Shown: positions 45,352 through 54,239 of the stretch, one piece after another
Position numbering within the stretch: the stretch's first letter is position 1
How the letters are laid out: the number at the start of each line of letters is the position of its first letter
NCBI GenBank assembly: GCA_009193035.1
Contig: SWDT01000113.1
Coordinates: 1 to 54,239 of the forward strand
Source of the DNA: Halicephalobus mephisto
Lineage: Eukaryota; Nematoda; Chromadorea; Rhabditida; Panagrolaimidae
Reading direction: 5' to 3'
DNA length: 54,239 nt
Made by a program: the position numbers and the translations under genes
Notes under the pieces: generated by a model
Told to the model about the DNA's origin: nothing
Seen by the model: only the letters and a program-made list of their open reading frames with translations
Databases searched by the model: none

Positions 45352-45767
45352 TACTATTAATATGTTGATTTCGGTCAAACATTCATTTCCCATTTCTAAG
45401 TACGAAGATGGAAAAATTATAAAATATATTGTAGTGATTAAGTAACAACGAGAAGCGGATGTAGTGAGAAATAATTTTAAAAACTTAGAGATTTGTGGTC
45501 CTAGCACGAAAAAATGAGAAATTTCAAAAGTCATCATTTTGGGTGAATTGGCGAAATGTGACAGAAACAATCCTGCTCTCTCTGAGGAATTGCCACTCGT
45601 TCGTATTAACAGCAATTTCTTTTTTGAATTAAATTTCGTAATTTTTTATGAAAGTTTCTTTTTGAAAATTACGAATTGTTTAAAAATTGAGAAAAGTAAA
45701 ACAGAAAACTTGATTTCGTAAAGGAACAAATGTTTCGATTTTTATAATATATCAATTCTTAGGTTTT

Positions 45768-45769
45768 AG
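45768..45769 (+). promoter_or_regulatory. Probable trans-splice acceptor of ARH-like gene
   Basis: AATTCTTAGGTTTTAG ends exactly at the ATG (45770). This leaves no 5' leader of its own, as is common for spliced-leader transcripts. The upstream copy at 41401-41587 carries the same site. Confidence 0.55.
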
Positions 45770-46850
45770 ATGGATGAATTGGACAGAATCAGAGGAGTCG
45801 TCTTCGGGCAGCTGGTCGGAGATTCCCTAGGATCGATATATGAAGGTAAAGATAAAGACCGAGTCGTTAAGATGATGAAAGGAAATAGAAGAGAGGATTC
45901 GTTCCTCCCTATGATTGGAAGAAGAGATCCAGGTCCGGACAGATAACTGACGATTCTGAAATGGCTCTCGCCTTGATGGAAAGTTTGCTAGAGATTTGAT
46001 CAAGCCGATGTTGCAAGAAACTATGTCAGATGGTACGAATGTCATCCTCCAGATATTGGACGTACCACAACTAAAGCTCTGAAGGGAAATCAGAGATTTT
46101 TGAAGGAAAGCAAAAAAACTGAGCTTCTGAAGAACATCTTGAAGAACGTGAGGGATCAAAATTCAGCGAGTCTGAGTAACGGTAGTCTGATGAGACAGAG
46201 TCCGCTGGGGATTGCTTTCAGGAATGATCCTAACCTTCTGGATTTCGTGGAGAGTGACACCAGGTTGACCCACATACACCAAACTGCCATTGATGCCAGT
46301 TGTATCTACAGTTTGGCCATTGCTGGTTTGATTAAAGCCAAATCCCCTAAGGTGATTTTTTATTCATGAATATATTTTCTTAAATTTTTGCTTTAGGATC
46401 TTCTCGAAGAATTAATCAATCACCCGATTTCTGTCAGAAACCCTCTCATTCACGAATTTTTAACCTCAGCTCGTACCCATCCAACTCCAGTTAAACTCAG
46501 TGACGGCTCTACTACTAGTGGAAACAGGTATTACATGGGATACCTCGGAGTAGCTTTTCAAGGAGCTTTCTATCAACTTCTTCACTCCACATCTTTCGAA
46601 AAAGGTTATTTTATTTTCATTTTTTTTGTAATAGAGTGGTTTAGGATTGGAAGAAACAATCTTACGAGGAGGAGACACGGACACTAATGGATGTATCGCT
46701 GCTGCTTTGCTTGGAGCCAGATTCGGAGCGACTGCAATCCCCCAAGAGTGGATCGACACCGTCAAATCAGCCGAACCAAAACATCCTTCATTGGAGTTCT
46801 TACATTTGGACAAGATTGAAGAGAAAATCAAAGCCTTGGCTTCTCTGTGA
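45770..46850 (+). pseudogene. ADP-ribosylglycohydrolase-like, two frameshifts
   Basis: Exons 45770-46351, 46397-46604 and 46645-46850 (phases 0 and 1) would give about 331 codons. DraG/ARH proteins remove ADP-ribose from modified targets using two divalent metals. Visible family segments are VFGQLVGDSLGSIYEG, SFLPMIG, QITDDSEMALAL (metal-binding TDD), NGSLMRQSPLGIAF, DTRLTHIHQTAIDAS and LRGGDTDTNGCIAAALLGARFG (second metal site). In exon 1 the frame meets TAA at 45944. The TDD segment lies in another frame, and from TTT at 45995 the first frame resumes. Two opposite one-base shifts at about 45920-45940 and 45991-45994 explain this, and several residues before TDD look missing. AATAAA lies 8 nt after the stop. 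Pseudogene, read error or unusual splicing remain possible. Confidence 0.7.
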
Positions 46851-47509
46851 TTATTCTAAATAAATTCACTTGATCATTTTCTTTAGAATTTTATGTAGTA
46901 TTCTATTTCGTTCCATGATCTCATCGATATATGAATCTTTAACTAAATGAACAGTTTCCCATCTGAATGTTTTATCTTCGCTTGCAACAGCTTCGGAAAC
47001 ATATTTCTCGAGTAATAAAGATACATTTTAATGAAAGTAATAATTTAAAAACTGAAAAAAACTAAAATTTCATCGATATATGAACCTTTAAAAAGTACTA
47101 GTCAGTTTTTCCACAAATACCTTGTTTTCTCTCGCAGCGGTTTCGAAATTGTTTTTATTTAATAATAAAGATATATCTTAATAAAATAATATTTTAAAAA
47201 TTGAAAAAACCGAAAATTTCATTGATATATGAATTTTTAACTATTCAACATCAGTCAGTTTTTCTACAAATACCTTGTTTTCTCTCGCAGTAGTTTTGAA
47301 ATTGTTTTTTTTATTTTTAAAATATTATTTCATTGAGATATATCTTTATTGTTAAATAAAACCGGAAATTTCATCGATATATGAATTTTTAGCTATCTAA
47401 CATCAGTCAGTTTTTCCACAAATACCTTGTTTTCTCTCGCAGCGGTTTTGAAATTGTTTTTTCAATTGACGTGGAAATTGTTTTTTTTCTTCATTGTCAT
47501 ATATTCATC
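46851..47509 (+). repeat. SPT3 upstream region with tandem units
   Basis: Three to four copies of a roughly 150-bp unit (TTTCATCGATATATGAA, then TACCTTGTTTTCTCTCGCAG, the latter at about 47120, 47271 and 47424) lead into the SPT3 start. Each copy ends in a splice-acceptor-like CTCTCGCAG, so a leader acceptor could lie in any of them. Confidence 0.65.
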
Positions 47510-49029
47510 ATGGATTTGCCTTCATCTAGTTCCAATTACTCTATCCGACAGATTATCCAATATCAAATGTTCGCCTGTGGAGATGTCGAATATCCGATCG
47601 AGGAATGCATAGATTTCGTTCAATCCGTCGTTGTTCCTCATGTCAGTTCTATTGTTCAAAAATGTATAAAAAACATGGAAAATAGGAAATCTCATAAACC
47701 AGAATTAGTGGATTTGTTGGTTCAATATAAAAATAATCAAAAATTACTGAAACGAATGCACGATTATATATGTTTGGTAATTTTTTTTGTTTTTTCATAT
47801 ATCAGAAATTTTATTTCAGATGAAAAACATAAAGTATAACTCTACTTTCACTTCTGAGGATCAAAAGGAAGCTTCTGAAGACGAAGAAGAGGTAGAAGAC
47901 GATCAACCCAATCCTCTGTGAGTTTTTTTAGATTTTTTATAAAATATTTATGGTTTTATATATCATATATAGTATTTTATATAAGATATTTGAGGTTTTA
48001 TAAGTCATGTATAATTGTTTATATAAGATATTTGAGGTTTTATATATGATATATGATATATAGTATTTTATATAATATATTTATGGTTTTATAAGTCATG
48101 TATAATTGTTTATATAAGATATTTGAGGTTTTATATATCATATATAGTATTTTATATAATATATTTATGGTTTTATGTATAGTTTATGATTTTTTATACA
48201 TGATATATGAAACCTTAAATATGATATATAAGATATTATACATGGTGTATTAAATTTTACATATGATCTGTGATTTTTTGTATACTACTTATAATCTTTA
48301 TATCTCATAATAAGATGTTATATACGATATACAGTCTTTTGTATATAACCTGTAATTTTTTATACATGATACATGAAATGTTACACATAATTTATGATTT
48401 TTTGTATCTGATATATGAAATTTTATATGAATTGTGATCTTCAATGTACGATTTATGATCTTTATATGTCATGTATAAGATGTTACAGTACTTAGAATTT
48501 CATATATATGTAATTTTTTACTATTGTGTTTTTATTTTTTTCTTTTAGTGTCGACAAATTCCTTGCTGCAATTTCTGAAATTGACTCAGATGAAAAATTA
48601 GCCAAGTTTATTTCGGACACGTCACAATCGGATTCAGTGAAACTCTCAAGAAACAAAAAAATCGCTGAACGAACACAATCTATGACGGTGGAAAAGTACA
48701 AGAGATTTGCGGAAGCCAGATCCTGCAGTTTTATCAGACTGAAAGGAAGGACATTGGATGAATATATTAACGGATTTACTGTAGCCATAGGAGCTCCGAG
48801 TAATTTCGATCGTGATTTGGTAAATTTGCTGAATTTCTGCGCTATAGAAATGCTGAATGTTCTGGTGGAAAATGCAGACAAAATCAGAAGACGAGAATTG
48901 GGAAATCTAAGTTCCAAAATGAAACTCGGAGCAATACAGTTGGAACACTACCAAGCCGCTGCTAATCCTGTCTTGAAAAGGAAATCGAAAACTTCCGAAA
49001 TTCCACCAAAAAAGCCTCGATTACAGTAA
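47510..49029 (+). CDS. SUPT3H: SPT3/SUPT3H histone-fold SAGA subunit
   Basis: Exons 47510-47776, 47820-47917 and 48549-49029 (phases 0 and 2) give 281 aa. SPT3 is a SAGA subunit with two histone folds that contacts TBP in the nucleus. The first fold shows IRQIIQYQMFACGDVEYPIEECIDFVQ and LLVQYKNNQKLLKRMHDYICL, as in SPT3 proteins. An acidic linker (EDEEEVEDDQPN) follows. The second half has RNKKIAERTQSMTVEKYKRFAEARSCSFI, close to the SPT3 linker of the second fold, then NFDRDLVNLLNFCAIEMLNVLVENADKIRRR. A basic tail ends KRKSKTSEIPPKKPRLQ. TAF13 is excluded by the second domain. It is short for the family (about 320-400 aa in human). Confidence 0.85.
47918..48548 (+). repeat. SPT3 intron 2 of TATATGATATAT words
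   Basis: Almost the whole intron consists of TTTTATATATGATATATAG-like words with a diffuse period. It ends in TTTTCTTTTAG before exon 3. Confidence 0.75.
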
Positions 49030-49059
49030 TTTATGCAAATTTTCTCATGTGAAAATTGG

Positions 49060-49725
49060 ACATAAATATGATCGGAATTTGAGAAATTCCTTAAATTAGA
49101 AATTTTACAACATTAAAGTTAATTTTGAAGATAGCCGATTTCGAAGATTTTAAAGAAAATTTTTTTGAATAATTTTTGGAAATTTACTCATAAAATAACT
49201 TTTATTGCTAGTTCTAAAAATCCACGATTAGGATTCTAGGACTTGACTAAAAAAATTTTACAACATTAAAGTTAATTTTGAAGATAGCCGATTTCAGAAA
49301 TTTTTTTGAATAATTTTTGGAAATTTACCCATAAAATAAGTATAACTTTTATTGCTAATTCTGAAAATCCACGACTAGGATTCTAGGATTTGACTAAGAC
49401 AGAAAAATTTTACTATATTAAAGTTAATTTAATTTTGAAGATAGCTGATTTCGAAGATTTTAAAGAAAATTTTTTTGAATAATTTTTGGAAATTTACCCA
49501 TAAAATAAGTACAACTTTTATTGCTAATTCTGAAAATCCACGACTAGGATTCTAGGACTTGACTAAAAAAATTTTACAACATTAAAGTTAATTTTGAAGA
49601 TAGCCGATTTCAGAAATTTTTTTGAATAATTTTTGGAAATTTACCCATAAAATAAGTACAACTTTTATTGCTAATTTCGAAAATCCACGACTAGGATTCT
49701 AGGACTTGACTAAAACAGAAAAATT
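49060..49725. repeat. Tandem array between convergent genes
   Basis: About four copies of a roughly 140-170-bp unit, with CATTAAAGTTAATTTTGAAG, TTTTTGGAAATTTACCCATA and AATCCACGACTAGGATTCTA, fill the gap between the SPT3 stop and the 3' end of the next minus-strand gene. Confidence 0.8.
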
Positions 49726-50119
49726 CTAAGACGTTGAAGCTGCTTCAATTTCGACTTTGGGAATAGCTGGTTTCGGAGGTGTTGAACAAAGTCCTTTTTG
49801 TTTTTTGATTCTTTCTTCGGCAAGAACACGTTCTTCTTCTTCTATTATTGCCCGTCTTTGTTGCATTCTTTTGATCGACTCGAGTCTGTGAGGTCCGAGT
49901 CGAAGATTGTGTTTACTTCCAAACTGGAAAAATATATATTTATTCGATTAATTTTAAACTTACTTTTTCGAAAATAGTTAATTCATCTTTTTTATGAATA
50001 AATAAAAAATTTAGTAAAAAAAATGAAATAATTAATACAGCTAAAGCAAACACAACCCCAACGGCAATAAATCCAAAATAATCGTAATAATTAAATGTTT
50101 GTTTTAAATCGACCATCAT
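49726..50119 (-). CDS. Small single-pass membrane protein
   Basis: Complement of 49964-50119 and 49726-49923 (GTAAGT donor, TTTTCCAG acceptor, 40-nt intron, phase 0), giving 117 aa from the first of two adjacent ATGs. A TTTTCAG acceptor ends about 10 nt upstream, supporting the start. I do not recognise a family. A short N terminus (MMVDLKQTFNYYDYFG) precedes one hydrophobic helix (FIAVGVVFALAVLIISFFLLNFLFI). A basic segment and an Arg/Glu-rich predicted coiled coil follow (RMQQRRAIIEEEERVLAEERIKKQK), then a Pro-containing tail. A type III or tail-in membrane protein is likely. It is absent from simple frame scans because each exon is short. Confidence 0.65.
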
Positions 50120-53100
50120 AAAATTTTTCTGAAAATATGTTTATTTAAAATTTCTATAAAGATATTTAAAAATTTCATAAAAATTCGTTTATTTAAGATT
50201 TTTATAAAGGTATTTTTTAACTTTTCATAAATATACTTTTATATAAAATTTTTATACAGATATTTTTTAACTTTTCATAAAAATATTTTTATATAAAATT
50301 TCTATAAAGATATTTTTTAACTTTTCATAAAAATACTTTTATATAAAATTTTTATACAGAAATTTTTTAATTTTTTATAAAAATATTTTTATATAAAATT
50401 TCATAAAAATACTTTTATTTAAAAATTTTCATAAAAATATTTTTATTTGAAAATTTTATAAAGATACTTTTATTTAAAATTTCTATAAAGATATTTAAAA
50501 AAAATTTTAAGATTCGATAATTCTCCCCTGGCAACGGATAAAAAAGTAAAAACCCTCAGGAAATAGTTTCAAGTATGAATTCTGAAGGCAATTGTGACTT
50601 TAATTTTAATAAACATTGTAATTTAAAAATTATTTTTTTGAGGTTTTTTAATATACAATTAAAAAAAATAATAAATTCAGTAATTAGTTTTTTTTTACTT
50701 TTTAGGATAGTTTTGGAGTTTTTGAAAATTCGTTCCGAGAAAATTTTTAACATTTTTAAATTTTCGTGAAAAATGAAAATAATAAATTTTAAAAACTTAT
50801 TAATTTTTACTTTTTTAAAATAATTTTGGAGTTTTCTAAAAATTCGTTTCGAGATAATTTTTTAATTTTTAAATTCTCGCGAAAAATAAAAATAATAAAA
50901 TTAGGATTTTGTGCGAAAATTAATTTTTCGTATTTTTTATTTAATTTCATAAAATAAGAAAAATTTGTGAGTTTTTGTGAAAAAATAAAACAGAAAAATA
51001 GTAAATCTGGCAATTTTCTACAGAAATTGATTCCTTTTTTTGTTTATTTAATTTGAAAAACTTCCTCGAAAAATTCGTAAAAACATCCATTTTTTAAAGT
51101 TGTAATTTTTACAATTTTATTTCGAAACGGAAGCTGTAAAATTAAGTAAAAAAGTTTTAAATAAATTTTAGAATTTCTTTGATATATATTTTTAAAAAAT
51201 TTTTTAAATAATTTTTAAAATTTCTTTGATATAAATTTTAAAAAAAAAAGTTTTAAATAAATTTTTAAATTTCTTTGATAAAAATTTTTTTAAAAAAAGT
51301 TTTAAATAAATTTTTAAATTTCTTTGATGTAAATTTTTTAAAAATTTAAATAAATTTTAAAATTTATTCGATATAAATATTTTTTATGTTTTTTATATAT
51401 CGAATAAATTCTAAAATTTATTTATTTTTGAAAATTTTATTAAATAAATTTTAGAATTTATTCGATATATATTTTTTTTAAAAAAGTTTTAAATAAATTC
51501 TTAAATTTCTTTGATGTAAATTTTTTAAAAATTTAAATAAATTTTAGAATTTATTCGATATAAATATTTTTTATGTTTTTTATATATCGAATAAATTCTA
51601 AAATTTATTTATTTTTGAAAATTTTTTAAATATTTTTTAAAAAATTTTAAGATAATGATTAAAGTGAAAAATTCGATTTTGTTTGAAAAAATAGGAAAAC
51701 AACTATTGAGGAGTAATTGCCGAATTCGGCAAGTCTGGAGACAGGATTTGGAACTTTGGACTCAATAATATCCGAGGATAATTCTATTTCTTAATTGAAT
51801 TTTTACTAAAATAGAAATCCCTAAAAGTTTTAAAATCTTTCAGAATTCAGTAAAAAATTCTAAAAATTTTAGGTTTATTTTTAAAAATTATTTTTAATTT
51901 AAAAATTCCAAAATTTTTTAGATTTATTTTAAAAAAAATTTTTTAAATTTAAAAATTCTGAAAATTTTTAGATTTATTTTTAAAAAATTATTTTTAATTT
52001 AAAATTTTCAAAATTTTTTAGGTTTATTTTTAAAAATTATTTTTAATTTAAAATTCTGAAAATTTTTAGATTTATTTTTTAAAATTTCTGAAAAATTATT
52101 TTAAAAAAGTTTTTTAAATTTAAAAATTCCGAAAATTTTTAGATTTACTTTGAAAAATAATAATTTTTCAATTCCTGCCAAAATGGTAAATCAAGCAATT
52201 TTCTTGGAAAATCTACTTCCTCGTTTTTCCTTACTTGAAAAAACTGAAAATTTTTATTTTCAATTTTTTTAATTTAAAAAAAATAAAAAACACTAAATTT
52301 GAAAATTTTAGAAAAAATTAATTTTTTATTTTATAAAATTTTGAAAATTTAATTTTTAAATTTTTTTAATTTAAAAAAACATTAAATTTGAAAATTTTTA
52401 TAAAAAATTAATTTTTTATTTTATTTTACAAAATTTTTTAAATAAAAAAATTTTAAATTTAAATTTTCAAAAACATTAAATTTGAAAATTTTTATAAAAA
52501 AATTTTTTATTTTATAAAATATTGAAAATTTAAATTTTTAAATTTTTTTAATTTAAAAAAAAACATTAAATTTGAAAATTTTATAAAAAATTAATTTTTT
52601 TAAATTCCATTTAATTTTATAAAATAAAAATTTTCGAAAATTGGTTTTCAAAAAATTAACCATTTTCGTTTTTTTTACAATAATTATGTAAAATATAAAA
52701 ATTATGAAATTTTTATTTTACAAAAGTTTTTTTAAAATTCATTACAAATTTCCCAGACAGAAGTGGCAATATTGGCACTTTTTAAAATTTGAAGATTCAA
52801 CGAGGCGTGGAGAAAAATAACAATATGCAAGCACTTGTGCAGAATCAGATTCGGCGGAAAAGTAAAATCTAAGAGGGCAAAGAATGGCCCCTGTCTGAAA
52901 AAACACCATTCTACAACCAGACACGGCCGTTATTAAATTGTCTCGACTGGATTTTTCGAAATTAGACAAAACGAGAAAAAATAAATTGGTTTTTATATTA
53001 ATCATCAAATTTACTATATTTTATCTTTTTACACGGGAATTCAAAAATTAATATTTCCGAAATTAGACAAAACGAGAAAAAAAATAAATTGGTTTTTGTA

Positions 53101-54239
53101 TTAATCATCAAATTTACTATATTTTATCTTTTTACACGGGAATTCAAAAATTAATATTTCCGAAATTGTCTCGACTGGATTTTTCGAAATTAGAAAAAAT
53201 TAGAAAAAACAAATTGATTTCTGTATTAATCACTAAATTTACTATATTTTATCTTTTTACACGGGAATTCAAAAATTAATATTTTCGAAATTGCCTCGAC
53301 TGGATTTTTCGAAATTAGACAAAACGAGAAAAAATAAATTGGTTTTTATATTAATCACCAAATTTACTATATTTTATCTTTTTACACGGGAATTCAAAAA
53401 TTAATATTTCTGAAATTAGATAAAATGAAAAAAATAAATTCGTTTCTGTATTAATCACCAAATATACCATTTTTTATCTTTTTTTGCGCGAAAATCCTAA
53501 AATCTTTAAAAATTAACATTACGAAATTGTTTTTATGCCAATTTTTAGGATTCGTAGAAGTTCCTAGAAATCAGATAAAAACAAAAATTATTCAATTCCG
53601 GCAATTACCAGATTTATTTTTTTTAACTTTTTAGTCACTTTTACGGTAATTCAAAAAATCCTAAAAATTTATTATTAAAAAAATAAAAAATTTTCCGGAA
53701 ACGAATTTTTAGAATTATTTTCAAAAATAAAAAATGACGTCAAATTAACTTCACTAAATACCAGATTTATCGCTTTTTCTACTTTCACTTTATGGAAGAA
53801 TTCAAAAAACTTTGAAAATAATAATATTATGAAAAAATTTGAAAAAAAATTTTAAAAAACAAAATTTAAAAAAATTAAATTTTTCATAAAAGTATTCCAG
53901 AATGAATTTTGAGGATTTTTGCAACTATTCTAAAATAGTGAATTTTAATAATTTTCGTTAAATTTATATTTTTTTATTTTAGAATTTCGAAAATTTATTA
54001 TTTTAAAAAAATAAAATTTTTCTAAGATTTATTATTTTAAAAAATAAGTTTTCACTGAAATTTATTATTTTAAAAAAATAAAATTTTTCTCTGAAATTTA
54101 TTACTTTAAAAAAAATAAAATTTTTTTCACTGAAATTTATTATTTTAAAAAATAAAATTTTTCACTGAAATTGGTTAGACACGAATGTTCAGAATTTTTA
54201 GAAACTTCCTGAACTATCTTGGAGGAAGTGACTAAATCC
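50120..54239. repeat. Gene-free AT-rich terminal region with arrays
   Basis: Positions 50120-50510 repeat TTTTATATAAAATTTCTATAAAGATA. Positions 51170-51620 repeat AAATAAATTTTAAAATTTATTCGATA, with CGATATAAATATTTTTTATG copies at about 51359 and 51556. Positions 51830-52620 are short A/T words. Positions 52950-53480 hold about four to five copies of a 110-145-bp unit (TTTACACGGGAATTCAAAAA). Positions 52745-52950 are less AT-rich, with CCCAG and TTTTTTCAG acceptor-like sites but no recognisable protein. Patches at 50520-50580 and 51690-51780 are similar. Exons of a gene extending past the window cannot be excluded. Confidence 0.6.

Noticed and set aside
45794..45890. Alternative short intron in exon 1 of the ARH-like gene to bypass the frameshift
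   Set aside because: It would remove the conserved SFLPMIG frame context and still leave the second shift at about 45994 unexplained.

Overview
The window is AT-rich animal DNA from a nematode, most likely a rhabditid such as Caenorhabditis or a relative. The evidence is: compact multi-exon genes with (T)TTCAG/TTTTAG acceptors; very short introns (45 and 48 nt); probable spliced-leader acceptors a few bases before several start codons (8315, 16905, 24153, 31751, 45769, 50129); nematode-type serpentine chemoreceptors; and the TACTGTA/TACAGTA word scattered through introns. No bacterial-style operon, CRISPR array, rRNA or tRNA was recognised. All gene models are hand-spliced from the sequence.

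Layout. 1-8.3 kb: no gene; tandem repeats and one old LTR. 8.3-10.1 kb: sepiapterin reductase (two exons). 11.1-22.7 kb: a ten-exon PEX1 (peroxisomal AAA ATPase) whose 5.5-kb sixth intron contains a complete three-exon CRAL-TRIO/GOLD lipid-binding gene on the opposite strand. 24.2-27.0 kb: a four-exon 7TM chemoreceptor. 27.5-36.1 kb: five small two-exon genes on the plus strand, all starting MGxxxS (N-myristoylation signal), all with a phase-1 intron, three carrying a PPxY motif, plus an orphan second exon. 37.2-43.5 kb: three tandem Srg-type chemoreceptors, the middle one frameshifted after TM7. 45.8-46.9 kb: an ADP-ribosylglycohydrolase-like gene broken by two compensating frameshifts. 47.5-49.0 kb: an SPT3/SUPT3H histone-fold gene. 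49.7-50.1 kb: a small single-pass membrane protein on the minus strand, convergent with SPT3. 50.1-54.2 kb: AT-rich repeats with no recognised gene.

The 27-46 kb part is accessory in character: expanding small gene families and chemoreceptors, with young mobile-element insertions. I found solo LTRs flanked by exact 5-bp target duplications (28491, 28848, 31188, 31364, 44999), a retrotransposon tail with a 12-bp target duplication (29416), and two TIR elements flanked by TA, one interrupted by an LTR. Housekeeping genes (PEX1, SPR, SPT3) lie outside this zone and have intact frames.

The best candidate for an undescribed system is the MGxxxS/PPxY cluster. Its members look like membrane-anchored acylated adaptors able to bind WW-domain proteins such as NEDD4-family ubiquitin ligases. 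That function is inferred from motifs only.
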